From contig CP114126.1 in assembly GCA_029959195.1 (NCBI GenBank), forward strand, positions 1,488,001-1,552,000: a stretch of 64,000 bases of DNA, read 5' to 3'. Positions 1 to 12,296 of the stretch are shown here, one piece after another. The number at the start of each line of letters is the position of its first letter. Position 1 is the stretch's first letter. This DNA comes from Dictyophora rubrovolvata (Eukaryota; Basidiomycota; Agaricomycetes; Phallales; Phallaceae). The position numbers and the translations under genes were made by a program. The notes below the pieces were generated by a model. The model had not been told where the DNA came from. It did no database searches and saw nothing but the letters and a program-made list of their open reading frames with translations.

Positions 1-49
1 AGAGAAAATCGTTCAGTTTAAGGCGAATTCTAACATATCAGCCACGTAC

Positions 50-138
50 TGTAGACCATGCAAGGCTTTGCGATACGTGCGAACAATGGAGACCGCCCAT
101 AGCGAGACAAGGAGAAGCGATATCCAGCCCCAAACCAT
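50..138 (-). CDS. Possible first exon of a membrane-anchored protein (partial)
   Basis: An ATG at 138 on the minus strand opens a hydrophobic stretch (MVWGWISLLLVSLWAVSIV) followed by a basic segment (RTYRKALHG). A GTACGT donor lies just after codon 29, at about position 49. The gene would continue beyond the left edge. A short N-terminal anchor followed by basic residues is typical of fungal P450s and other ER proteins, and other P450s lie in this window, but nothing diagnostic is visible. This is a suggestion only. Confidence 0.3.
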
Positions 139-2983
139 AGCGTTTTCTGCGAAGTAACACGACCTAGCTGTTCAATGTGCTAAGGACAAAACAGAAAGGC
201 TGCGAATATTGTCTTATAAAAAAACTAATATATTATATTACAGCATAACCGGAGGAGGTGGCTGTGATGGAATTTCAATCCAGCTAAGTCCAAGCGAGAT
301 CAAATTAACCACGTTGGCCAATAAAATGGGAAAAGAAGCGTAAGGTCCAACAGTTGAGATGTTTGAGCGTCATCATGTCACCAAGGTTGGATCTGGAGCT
401 TTATTCTCCCGGTGAGCTTTTTGGGAAGTGGCGGCTTATAATTGGCTTGTAATCACTGCGAAGAGAGCTCAGACTGATAATGTGAACGGTGCCGGTGATT
501 GGTCACCAACCACCCGGCGCACAGAACTGTTGAGGAACAAAGATGGCCATAGCTTCTGATGACTAAACTGGCTTGACTCTTCAATCGTTCTTGTAATTCA
601 AGTATAACTTGTAATTGGTGAGAGATACTTATATCAATCAAAATGCTATATATCATAATTATCAATAGACACTCGCGGTCGGTATCTTCAACCAGGCACG
701 ACCGCTGCCGGTGGGCACAGTAGATGTCAACGTTCGTCGCGCGAGGTTTTGTGCGGTTTCCCAATGCCAAATCTCAGTTGAGCTGCTAACGATTATCACA
801 ACCTAACAATTCAAGCTCACGATCGGTCTTTCACGTTGTCAACCAAATCGAGAATATTTCCCAGTACAATGAGATATTTACACACGATTACGAACGGACT
901 ATACACGTGAAGTAGACCAAGTAGAGACTAACCTGTAACTTAACGTCTCAACTGTATTCTAGTACATAGTTTCACCGGCCTCAAACAACACTCGATCACC
1001 CCTCCGCTCTTCGTGGTGAACAAAACGTTTTCTATGGTGTCTATCATCTGCACAACCTATGCGGAAAATCGTCGGTTTACCGTGCTGGGGCACCGACGTT
1101 CGAACAAACTTGCAACGGGGTTGGTTTCCAATGGGGTCCAATTTGGGATGGTCTCAGTCTCCCTTTTTCAGATTTCAGCTACAGTGTTTCACTCTTCTAA
1201 ACACATAGTAGCTCGAAGATAAAGGAGAAAAGAAGGTGTTTAATTCCATTTACCCTGTTCCTAAGCATTTGCGCCTTGAATTCTGTTCTACGTTATACAG
1301 TCCTGGGATCGGGGGTCAGTCTTAATCGTAAATTGTTAGCACCACTCCTAGAGTTGGTCAGGATTTATGACCAGGAGGGTTTTCGGATTTCCCTACACGT
1401 ACCTCCACTCAAAACTGATGGATATCGATTCGTCCATAACTTTCAAGTAATTGGATATTATACATCCCCGTTAATTTAATATTTATGCCCTAAATATATT
1501 AGCGAGGAGCCAAGGCGCGTACTTCCATCAAAACGCGATGCGCTCGCCGCTGATAATTTCAATTGAACCTGCTTTACTGGCTTTACTCCACGCTAACCCC
1601 GAGGTAAGCTCATATAACCGTTTTGGTATATCAGATTTTCGAATATATTGATTCAGATCCTCCTTTTGTAATCCACCTATTGGCATTATTGCTTATCTGT
1701 TAGTTACCCGATGGACGAACAATCAACCCGACGACGCTTTTTGCTCTGATGCGAGACAAATGGTCCTTGCGTTGCCTTTTTTTTTCGCATGCTCAAATCC
1801 CTTTTGTCCATTTGCGAAAGGAAACACAACACGGTATTCAAGTTTAAAAGCCGTTTGCCCGGTGAAGCGGTCAGGTTGAATAACGAATGTTCCAGAAAAG
1901 CCGGAGATCAGTCATCATTGCAAAAAAAAAAGTCGATCCAGGATGACAATAAATAACGCTCGCTCCACGTTGGGCTAGGGAGATTGCCACAGGCCATTTC
2001 CAACGGAATTATAGGAAGATACTACCGGCTGGCTTTTGGCTTTCGATACAAGAGCCACAGTAAATCTTGGTGTTCGAGCTTAGACCTCACTGCCAAATGC
2101 TCGAACTTTTACCTTCCCCGATAGATACACGGTGATGGTGGAGCTTATCAGTTCTATTGAGAGGCTAACGCGAGTAAAGATCGCGACACGTCATTCTAGG
2201 CCATGAGTAAAATCATGACCGAAGCTGAGCCCTCCAGAACTGTCAAAACAACAACAACACTAGTGCAATTTCATCTCAACAGTGCCTTCGGGTCTTTTTC
2301 TTCTCGCGTGGACCTTATCTCTGTGCGTATCCCCCTTAGATAAGGAAGCCAGGTTCTCAAAGGGGGTAGGGAACAATTTTTCAAGTTTCCAGGTTCCAGA
2401 CGCATAAGATGGCGTAGCAGATCCACTCGCTGGAGTTGACGTTGGGAGACGATGTGTACTATGTGACCGCAGTTGTCGTCGACGCAGTCGCTATACCAAC
2501 TGCGGAGGTCAGGGGACTCGGGGAAAAGGGCTCATCACTCGGTCTTATATCGAGACGAGTCACGACTCCCTCTCAATTGCAGCCGGAAACGATTTTCAAA
2601 GGAACCGGCGAGCCTTGCCCGCGCTTGATCGCACGTTTGTATTATTATTTCAAAGATGTAATTGGATCATCAGCAGCAGCGGCCTAGTCCATCATCTTGA
2701 AGACATCGAAAAGGGCAATACTCACTATAAACCAGGCAGCGACGGGTGGGAGTTTCGCCGTATACGGTATGGGATAGTGAGCTGGCTACTTTATCTCAAC
2801 TACAACCATTTTTCTGGTTTCTGATATATTTATGCTGTCCTATCTTCAGATTCAATAGTTATCATTTCCATTCTCTCACATTCGGCGCTTTAGAAGGGAG
2901 CTCGGCGCAAGCTCATGGTACTAAGGACGAGCCTAGGCTAAGTTAATTCAATTATCATTTATATTCTCTGCCAGGTATCAGCA
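139..2983. other. Gene-poor stretch
   Basis: About 2.8 kb with only short, unrelated open frames and no recognisable domain. The frames at 2436-2946 give no family motif and no convincing splice chain. The stretch may hold the promoter of the partial minus-strand gene and that of P450-1. I see no repeat with clear ends. Confidence 0.5.
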
Positions 2984-2991
2984 TATATAAG
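2984..2991 (+). promoter_or_regulatory. TATA box upstream of P450-1
   Basis: TATATAAG lies 85 bp before the chosen ATG at 3076, a usual distance for a fungal TATA element. It is supported by motif and position only. Confidence 0.45.
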
Positions 2992-3075
2992 AAACAGCAG
3001 AGGTAGGGACATTACAGCAATATATTCCCCAGCCCGCATCCCCGCGGTATTTCTGCCTCGCCCCCGAATTCGAAC

Positions 3076-4823
3076 ATGACCGCCTCCTTCAGCTTGATAG
3101 ATTCTACAATATCCCCACTCTATTTATCCACTGCAGCTTTGATGCAGAATGACGCAACGTTCATAGTACTCGTCTGCATCATCGCTTTCTTTTCCTCTAA
3201 AGTCATCGACAAGTACAGTCATGTCAGCCGAAAAGCACCCCTTGTTAAATACACAATTCCTTGGTTGGGGTCTGCCATCGAATTGGGAAAAAATCCCGAC
3301 AGCCTTTTCAAGAAGGCGGTGTGAGTTATTTATTTCATTTTCATGCAATTTTGGGCTGGTTTAACATAACCCTGATCCTAGAACCAAATTTGGCCCCGTT
3401 TTCCGGATGTATGCCGCCGGACGCGAGTTTACTTACATCACCGCACCTGAGTTGATTAGCGCGGTGTACCGTGATCCCAAGGCATGAATCATTTTTAGAA
3501 TTGGAATGGAATCACGTACTTAGACACTCCTGCTAGAATTTTAAATTTCTACCCATAAAGTTGGAAATCATGGAGAAAATATTGGGAGCCTCGAAAACGT
3601 TATGCAAAGATCCAGTCTACTTCGAGGACTTTTACAAGCTCCACCACAACCTTTTATCTCCAGAAAAAGCTTCTCACATTCTTCAACTTTATGCTCCATT
3701 TGCATATGAATCCCTGAAGAGCACCCTAGACGAATTTGACAACGAAAACGAAACAGTCATTGATCTCTCATTCATGAAGTTGCCGGCTTACAATGCAGCC
3801 GCTTATGCGGTCTTTGGCAGGCACTTTCCCGCATCTGAATCATATGAGCCTTTTATGACGTTTTTTGAAGGGTTTCTGCTGTTGCAAACGAATTTGCCCT
3901 ATTTTTTGAAGAGAAGGTTTACTAACGCAAGAGAGAAACTTCTCAACATTCTGGAAAACTATCTCTCGAACCCTCACGATGACTGTTCGGATTTGAGACA
4001 CGCTTCTGAGGATCTGTTCAATAGGACGAAATGGGTACGTCGGTAGTTTATCACTTGCAATTTGGAGAAATTCTCTGACGTTTTTCACATACAGTCTCTG
4101 AGAGACATGGCTGCCAATGCGTTGGGCGATCTTTGGGCCCTGGAGTCCAATGCAGTTCAAGCCGCTTACTGGATCATAGCTCTGCAGCTACAAAGACCTG
4201 AAGGACTCAAACATTTAACGGAAGAGATCGATGCTGCGCGAAGTGACTGGTTCAAAAACAACGGCGACGCCGAGGACGAAACGCACTGTCGGTGGATTTT
4301 CGAGAATTCACTCCCACTCCTAACATCGGTCATACACGAATGCCTCAGATACACGACGTTTTCGCTTTCTATCCGTCAAGCCTCGCAGGAAACTATTTTA
4401 GGAGGGTATCAAATCACAAAAGGAGATTATGTGATCTGCGCCACGCGTTCTATACACATGGATGGAAACATTCACGAAAATCCTACTGAGTTTGTTCCCG
4501 ACAGATATGTCAAAGCGACGAAATTTACTAAGAATAGTCGCATCGTTCCCAACCATTCAATGCCATTTGGGGGAGGAATATCAATGTGTGAAGGAAGGTA
4601 GGACATCAGTTCATATATGGGATGACCATGACTCTTAAGATGCCACAGACACTTCGCCCTCGGCGAATTAAAAATATTTATTGCTTTGTTATTGAGCATG
4701 GCTAAGATTGAATTGTACTCGTTGTCTGTTGAACGGCCTCAATTCAATTGGCCATTGTTGGGTACCGGCGTCGTTCCTCCGATGGGAAACCTTTCCGTTT
4801 GTGTAACCAGGCGAAGAAGCTAA
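3076..4823 (+). CDS. Cytochrome P450, CYP7/CYP8-like (P450-1)
   Basis: Haem-thiolate enzyme, predicted ER-anchored, 506 residues. Exons: 3076-3320, 3382-3481, 3537-4034, 4095-4597, 4649-4823. An N-terminal membrane segment lies near residues 29-42, followed by a proline-containing hinge (PLVKYTIPWLGSA). The ExxR motif is ECLR (363-366), the PxRY motif is PDRY, and the haem loop is PFGGGISMCEGR with ligand Cys446. The I-helix reads LWALESNAVQAAYW: the usual acid-threonine pair is absent and Asn300 takes the threonine place, as in CYP7A1 and prostacyclin synthase (CYP8A1). Substrate unknown. Intron 2 (3482-3536) starts with GC; the paralogues P450-3 and P450-4 have GT there. This copy lies about 27 kb from the three-gene array and is the most divergent of the four. 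The family is certain; the reaction is not. Confidence 0.93.
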
Positions 4824-7243
4824 AATTGGATTGTGGATCACATATTCTTCTTTTCAGATCAAACAAAGTCTGTTTCTTTGTAAGTTAGCGTGTTTTTGTA
4901 CAGGTTTAGCTTTTGTACTAGTAGAAGTATCCCTTATACATGATGGTGACAATGACGTGTAAATTAAATGCATCTCTACCTCCCACGTTGTTTGAGTTTT
5001 TCATCATGGTTTCCGTCGACTTACGATATATAGAAGAGGATGACTTCTATTGACCTAACTAAATCTTGTTGACGCGGAATCCTAAGCTCCTAACGAGCCC
5101 CTAGCCCGGGCCTCTAAAATTAAAAAAACGGTTCGCGAAAACATCAAAGAATTCAGATCAGAAAACAATCTAGAAGACCTTGTAGGCTTCAATTTTGTAC
5201 GATCATCATTCTCTACAGTGAGAAATAGAACTCGGACTTTTTGTTAGTCGGTTCCCATTGGATCGGCCGCGCACACCCAAGTTTGCATTTGTACCCTGGC
5301 ACGCAAAGAAGCAGAACCATTCGCGTGCATATTTTTATATAATGTATGTGCCTTTAATTAAATTGCATCGAATCTGACGCAAATGATGTAGTGATTATAG
5401 TTTGCTAAAGTATTCCCATTGGCACGGTCTCCGGCGAGTAATATTCTATGATCCACAAGGTCAATTGAAAGCTCAAGTTCGGTATGACGTTGCAGCTATG
5501 TGTTTCGAAAAGTGACATGATGACCCAAGGTTGTCCGGGAAATAGTCCGATTCGGTTTAGTGCCTATTCCTAGTAAAGTAGGTATTGTCCTAAACTTACG
5601 TGATTCCCGGGGGCCTTTGGGAGACAAAAATTGGGGTCGGTTTGTCTAGAGCCTAACAAAATTCCAAAGTCGTACCATTCATTTTAGATTTTTAGATTCC
5701 CAATCGTAGGATCTCTCAAACTCTGAGTAATTTTTTTGGCCTCTTAATCATTGATCCTCCCTTCGTATGAATTGCGTGAATTTGGAGACACCATTCCGGT
5801 GATTAGCAGTGCCACCATTGGACGCGTGATGTCACGCGATAAATTACAAGGCATACATACGGTGCTACGATTATCGGATTCGGCTACTTTAGTCTTCATA
5901 TATATAGAATGCGGCTTCACAGACGTATTTATAATGAGCTCGCTTAGCCAGCGAAGTCATTGATCGCCCACTGTGTCCATTCGATTCCATTGTCTTCGTA
6001 GCGCGACATATGGGCTGATCTTAATTAAGTGTATTTTACGAGTGTCCTTTTCATTCTCAAGATTTTGAGACTCAAAATAATGTTTATCAGGATTTCTTAG
6101 GCTTCAGCGCTCCTTTTTATAGTGACCATGTGCTAGGGGAAAAATTCAACCGGGCTTCTCAGAGCATTAGCTACTGGTCGATAATTCAACTGGAATCAGT
6201 TTCACAACTTTCCCCTTGTGATTCTTTTTTTTTTTTGAGTATCAAACAGCATGCTTTTGATTTGGTCTCGCTAGCATATGCAGTTGGTTGTCAACTTGGC
6301 TGAGAATCGAAGCATCTGATCAATCAACTCGAGTGATTGGACACCGATCGGATCACCGCTGCATATATATATAAGTCACCGATTCCAAGTGTTTTTTTTC
6401 GGAAGGAGGGCCTCAGTTCTTCCTACAAATATCGATATCGAACAATTTGCCAGAGCTCCAGTTCGCTGTCTAAATTATCCCTAATAATCACCTTGTAACT
6501 GTGACACGTTCAATCGCACTCGGTGTCGGTATCTTCGATACAACCTTACTTCCCTGTCACGAAGTAAGTTACGGACAGGGCTCCCATCAACGTGATAGGT
6601 GATAGAGCAAAATAAAGAAACAAATTTACTGGACATAATGTTGATGTTGGCTTCCTTGATCTGAATCACCCTCAATTGAGTCGGGACATGTGATTTTCTG
6701 TTGCTCAAATTCTCCTTTTGGGGCAGGTGCCATCGTTATTCAATGAAGCGAAGCCACTGGCGGTTCTCCGAGATAGGCAGCCATAAATTTAATTCCCTCT
6801 CTAAAGTCTTACTCGGCGGTGGTACGAAAGGCCTTGGCTGCTTCCGCTCGCTTGAACGTCCGGTTGCACTCAAAATAAAGTTTTTCGAGCCCTGTCTGGG
6901 CTCATATAGCCTCATATTCGGTCCTTAAAGTATGAATAGATTCTGATGATCCGCCGCTAGCTTGCCCGGAGATATCCGTTCATGAGTGTGTGTGTTCTCA
7001 GGGCTGGGCGATAATCTTTTCTCAGTGCAAGCCTGCCTTGGATGTATGTCGAATAAATTTTTAACAGCAAGTGTGTGTCTCCGACAGCCACCGATGGTTT
7101 TGTTAACAGATTGGGACATTTCAGGGGCTAGGCAAATTACCGAATTCGGCACTGCTGGGAATTGCCGGCTATCAATATAATCTACAAGGTATATGTATCA
7201 TCATTCAAAGTCGTACTTCTTTATTAACCCCCTCCCCTTTGTC
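4824..7243. other. Gene-poor stretch
   Basis: About 2.4 kb, AT-rich, with only short unrelated open frames and no domain I recognise. A TATATATATAAG string at about 6363-6374 looks like a core promoter element, but no gene follows it closely. The end of the stretch should carry the promoter of the serine hydrolase. Confidence 0.5.
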
Positions 7244-8830
7244 ATGCTCAATCTAACATATACGCAACATCAAAAACTAAACTCTTCCTTACAAACCATC
7301 CTCGACAAAGCAGTGGCCAACAACGTGGCACCAGGCCTCCAATGTGCCTTTTTTGACGAAGAAAATATCCTCTTTCACGGTGTTTCCGGATTATCATCAA
7401 CACCAACCGACTCACCTCCACATGGAAAACCACTGGATAAAGACACCATCTTGACACTCGCGAGTTGTTCCAAGTTACCTCTCTCCATCATCACGCTCCG
7501 TATTCTCGAGCAAAGACAAACTACGACGGAATTCGGTTTGGAACACCTGGACGATCATGATAAGCTGGCCGAAATTCTGCCCGAGATATCTCCTGGTTCA
7601 GGAGCCCTTTTAACGCAGATTATTGAAGGCTTCGAAGACCAGCTGGGTCCCGATAATAAAAAAGTCCTGAGACTGCGACCAGCCAAACAGAAGATCACCC
7701 TTCGCATGCTATTGACACATACGTCCGGCATGGGTTATGAATGGAATCACCATCTATTGTCCCAATTAGTGTGTCGTGGTTTAATCCCTGACTTCTCGAT
7801 CATTTGACTGTCGCCTGACAGTGTAATCCCACCGATGGCAGTGTCCCACACAAGCAGATGCCCTTTATAACAGGGAAGCTGAACGATTTTGAGTTACCAC
7901 TTTTGTTTGAACCTGGTACCAGATATTAGTGAGCTCTTCAAGTTCTTGACATATATCATCTCATCCTATTTCACTGTACTCCTACATTTAGTTATGGGAC
8001 TTCACCTGATTGGCTGGGCTTGTTCTTAGTTCGCTCCACAGGGAAGACATTGCGCCAATTATTCAAGGAGAACATATGCCGACCTCTTGACATTTCTTCA
8101 ACACAATTAGATACTTGGCTGTCGCCTATTCTCGAGTCCAAGTTTTCCCAGTTTCATATACGACTGGCAGAGAAGACATATTTGCAATCGCCTTTCAGAC
8201 CGTATTCTACCGAGAATGCACCGCCACCTGGACATGCTTGCTATGCCAGTGCTTGCATGTATGGTAGTCTTCCTGCCTACTTGAAAGTTCTTCAAGCAGT
8301 TTTGAGGAGGGATACACGTCTACTACGTTCGGAGACATGGATTAGGGCAATAGTAGATGACATAGGGCCACGAGGATTAAAGGTACCCATCCCGGAGTGG
8401 AAATCTCCCGATCCACGGTTTTCTGTAGAGTAAGGTTTCAATTGACTTGACCGATGATATGTTTCTTCTGATTACTACCATCCGCCTTTTTAGTGTCATA
8501 TCCTTCTTTAAAACTATTATCCCGAATAACGTTGGTGTTAACCTCCTTCAAGCCAAAGTTGCTCTCTCACCTGTATGTATCTACCAACTTCTAACTGAGA
8601 ATTGAATTTATTCGAAGCTTCAATTTTTTTAGACGGTCTCCGGAATGTCCGCAGGCACAATAGGCTGGGCAGGTGCCACAAACATATTCTGGTTCATCGA
8701 CTTTGAGCGAGGATGCGGCGGCGTCATCGCAGCGCAAGTGTTCCCGTTCATGCATGAAACAATCCTAAGGACCCGTGAAGAATTTGAAAAGACCCTTTAC
8801 GATATAATCGGGCGAAGTTGTACTACTTAA
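7244..8830 (+). CDS. Class C beta-lactamase / LovD-type serine hydrolase
   Basis: Predicted serine hydrolase or acyltransferase of the beta-lactamase/transpeptidase fold, 448 residues. Exons: 7244-7768, 7822-7928, 7992-8429, 8494-8572, 8633-8830. The SxxK motif is SCSK (Ser74, Lys77) after a family-typical LTLAS segment, and LLTHTSGMGYEWN follows as in esterase EstB and LovD relatives. The second-motif tyrosine is in YGTS (about Tyr212). The C-terminal part (SAGTIGWAGA, then FWFIDFERGCGG) matches the region that carries the third conserved motif. An in-frame ATG at 7193 would add 17 residues; 7244 is chosen because homology-like sequence begins there. There is no signal peptide, so it is probably cytosolic. 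Fungal members include housekeeping esterases as well as polyketide acyltransferases, so the substrate is open. It lies 2.4 kb after P450-1 on the same strand. Confidence 0.88.
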
Positions 8831-9080
8831 TTAGCAACCTGTTGGTTGGCATGATAAGCCGTTGGATTTCGGAGTGCAATTTTTTTTTCAGCATCTTCGG
8901 GGGTTAATTTTGATTTCTTAAATGTATAATGAACAAGAAGAATTGTAAAAACTCACCATGGCTTCCCCTGAAACCATATTAAGCTCTTCCTCGGGCTACG
9001 CTCTAATCACCGCGACCGGATGAAACTTTAGACATTTCGGCCCGAGGGACAGTTACGTAATTGCGAATCTACTCAGGAAA

Positions 9081-12000
9081 ATGCCACCTCGTCTTAGCAA
9101 GCGATTGCAACGTGAACAGGAAGAACTAGAAGCTCTTGGAAAGACAGCGGTTGTGATAGATCAATGGTCTGAAGAAGAGATAGTCTCCGATCAGAAAAGA
9201 CAGCGAGCTGCTTCTTCCAGCGGTGCTGCTATCGGTTTTGCAGCTGTGAGTCATCTCCGTCGCGGGTCGCTTTGAATAAAACTGAGAGTTTGTCCGACCC
9301 ATTGTCAAGCTGTTGAGCGATGAAGACAAGAAGGATGAAAGCCAAGGAGAAGAAGATGATGAGGAAGTCACCACCGTGGTGAAATCCAGAAAAGGCAAGG
9401 TGGATTAGAACGTTTTCTTTCTTATTAAATGATCTACCGACGCCTAATATTTTCACCTGTTTAGTCAAAGAAAAAGAAGAAGAAAGCTTCTCAAGCAGAA
9501 GATCCTCTTGCTCTTGCTCAACAGCAACGGCAACCGTCACAGCCCGCAGTGAAATCACAAAAGTCGAAAGTGAAAGAACGCCAAACGGCATCGACGTCGA
9601 CACCGTCCAAGTCCGGAAAGTCTAAGGCGAAAGAAGACGATGAGTTTGAGAAAGCGCTGGCTGAGTTGTCTGGAAAGTACGTTTTACATTTCGTATGACA
9701 TCCTTCAACCTTCAAACGTCTGGGCCCAGGTTTTCAGCCGCGGGTTTATCATCCCAAAGCCAGAATAAAGTGCGAGAGCTGACACAAGCAAGAACACTAT
9801 AGTAAGCGCGATTGGAAGAAGGCACCCCAGTAGTTTCATTTCAATACTAGTTCCTTACTTTCCGTTAATCTCAAAAATCTCGATCCCGAAGCTGAATTAC
9901 GACGTTTTTTCGGCTCAAAAGTTGTTCGTGTTCCTCCCTTTAACCCTCAGAAAATTATTATGTCCCTAAAATAATTGATCCTCATAGATAGCATCAAGCG
10001 GAAACGCAGCATCGACATCTCACACTCTCCGTATTCGCTCAAACCTGGCAAAACAGCAATCGACATGGCCTCCTCTGCAATACCTTGGAGGTCTTTCGAT
10101 GAGAGAACTAACGCCTGAAGAGTACCAAAGAAAGAAACGCGGAGATTCACCAGATTCTAAAGAGAAATGGTGGACTATTGATGCTAATGCTCGTTATAAA
10201 GGAGTTACTTATGAGTATCTTCAGTGTGTTATGGGAGGAGGTAAAACTTCAGTTCTTTATCTAGCCCCTGTTTTTTGAATGATTTCTGTTAAAGACCCAC
10301 AATTCTTTTTTAATCTACTCTACGAAATGCCTTGGCATGCTGACACATTACTGCAAATTGCCGAAGTATTTCGTCATCGCGAAGGTAAAGGAACTCATTG
10401 ATTCCAGATAATTGTTTTTCAAAATCTTTTAGAGCACTCTAGCGCTTCTGATCTCACATCCCGTGCACTCTTTGCTTACGAACGCTCTTTTGCCCCTACC
10501 TTCAATTTCATAACAGGAGTTCACCGATTAGATTTTGATCATGTTGAAAATCGAGTTCTCTATCTCGCTCTCTCACGACATATAATGTACGATTGTTTTA
10601 TTCACCTCTTTTCAGTATTAATTAAATCAATTTCCTACAGAGATCTCAGCCGGCGTGGAACTCCACAAACAGCTTTTGAATTCGCTCGTTTGTTATTTGG
10701 ATTAGATCCTTACACGGATCCCCACGGATCGTCACTCTATTTGGATTCATTTGCTATTAAAGCTAAGCAGCATGATTGGCTTTTGAAAGTCTGGTCTGTG
10801 TACGAAGAGATGGGGATGGAGGAAAACCAGATTAATGTTACACTGATGCCTGGGTGGAATTGGTCGAAAGCGCTTGCTTTATTTGAGCAAGAAGGGGATA
10901 GAGATAGTGTACATTACTTCGAATTTTTTTCTCTTCAGAAGAAATTTGCTGAATTTCGGTTCGTTGTTAGGCTCATATCCGGAGTACTGAAGCTCTCAAA
11001 ACCGCTATCCTTACATTCCCTGCTGTTGCTCCTCTTTTAGCCGATAAGCTGGATGTTCCCATAAAAGAAGAATTACGCCGATTGGATTGCTTAAAGATAA
11101 TGACTGAATACAAGTCAGTCTTGTATATTTGTTTTTCTCCCGAATTATTGATTCAAGTTTTCAAACAGCTCCTACCGCGACGATCTCCCAACATCAGTGA
11201 TGCATCTTTTATCACATATCTACGTCCTCCGTTCATTTTCATTTTGGAAATCACCTGCAAGAGCGGATTGGTTCTCAAAAACTCTAACATCAATACCTCT
11301 TTCCTCGTTTTCATCTACACCACTCATAACTCAAACACGTTTCAAGGAGGTCTTTTCCGCGGAATCAGCACTAACAGATTCGTTTTATCGACATATAATC
11401 GTCGCCTCGCCACTGTTAGCCGATTTTCGCCGACTTTCGTCATTTCTGCCCTCCAGTATTAAATCCCGGATGCAAGGAACTATCGAAGGCGATCCGCTTC
11501 CTCCGACAAGTTTTGTCACAGCGTATAATGATGCTTATTTCGTCGAGTCATCCGTTGATTCAAGGATTGATGGCGATTCTAGGATCGGGGGAAACCTAAG
11601 AGAATTTATTATTCATGGTCTTCAGAGGGCTTTTGCTGACAATACGGAACAAGCAAGAGAAATTGAGGTAATCAAACTATTCTGCTTCGAATATTAACTT
11701 ATCCTTTACGGGGATTAGAGGGTATTACAACAACATCCTCAGTTCCCTGAAATGTTTCCAGGTGGAATAGAAGAGCTTGCAAGGATGGTTCGAGAAGTTC
11801 CCAATGAGGTTGTTAACTTGATGGGAAGACTTAGGGGCGCACGACGTGTTGACGCTGATTTGTTGGATGAGGTGTTGGACCCCCGTGATCGTCCGGCGAT
11901 GCCTGGTGATTTGAATGCCGGTAATATTCCTGGAAATATGGGGATAGAAGGGATGGCTAGTGAGGAAGAGGAGCGGCAGTACGGTGATGACCGGGAAGGC

Positions 12001-12223
12001 GAAGACGATGATGATGATGATGATGAGGAAGAACAGGTTTGGCCCTGTTGTGTTGATTTATTTATATATATTCAATTATCGTTTCTTTCAGTCTCTCCCT
12101 GTGCGGATGTTTCGAAATCTGGCTGGAAGGATTTGGAGCTGGGGGAGCCAGCCGGATGAAGAAGATTCGGATGTTGAGTCAGACGCCAGGGATGCAACAA
12201 ACCCAGCGGATGGAGTTGATTAA
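9081..12223 (+). CDS. RQC1: TCF25 / Rqc1 ribosome quality control protein
   Basis: Homologue of TCF25/Rqc1, a subunit of the ribosome quality control complex that acts with Ltn1 on stalled 60S nascent chains. 822 residues in 13 exons: 9081-9245, 9310-9399, 9465-9676, 9730-9801, 9851-9927, 9992-10240, 10295-10384, 10433-10586, 10641-10908, 10971-11113, 11169-11667, 11719-12036, 12092-12223. The N-terminus (MPPRLSKRLQREQEE) and a lysine-rich low-complexity part precede a NLDPEAELRRFFGSKVV block. The TCF25 domain follows: TWPPLQYLGGLSM, WWTIDANARYKGVTYEYL, PWHADTLLQIAEVFRH, ENRVLYLAL, then SRRGTPQTAFEFARLLFGLD. The C-terminus carries an acidic D/E run. The boundary at 9927/9992 is the least sure; a second acceptor at 9987 is possible. 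It converges on etr1 with a 73 bp gap. Confidence 0.93.
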
Positions 12224-12296
12224 ATGGGAATAAACATCTCTCAGTTTTGTTCGTATAGGCATACCCTTTTGCATAACACAACAGATACAACAATTT

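Noticed and set aside
2436-2946. Overlapping plus-strand frames
   Set aside because: No motif, no splice chain and mixed low-complexity content; taken as chance frames.
7801-7991. Apparent frameshift or break in the serine hydrolase
   Set aside because: Two ordinary GT-AG introns (7769-7821 and 7929-7991) restore the frame with all motifs, so the gene is intact.
11960-12223. Separate 87-codon frame beginning in the acidic run
   Set aside because: Its last part is the true final exon of TCF25/Rqc1; the rest is an out-of-frame reading.
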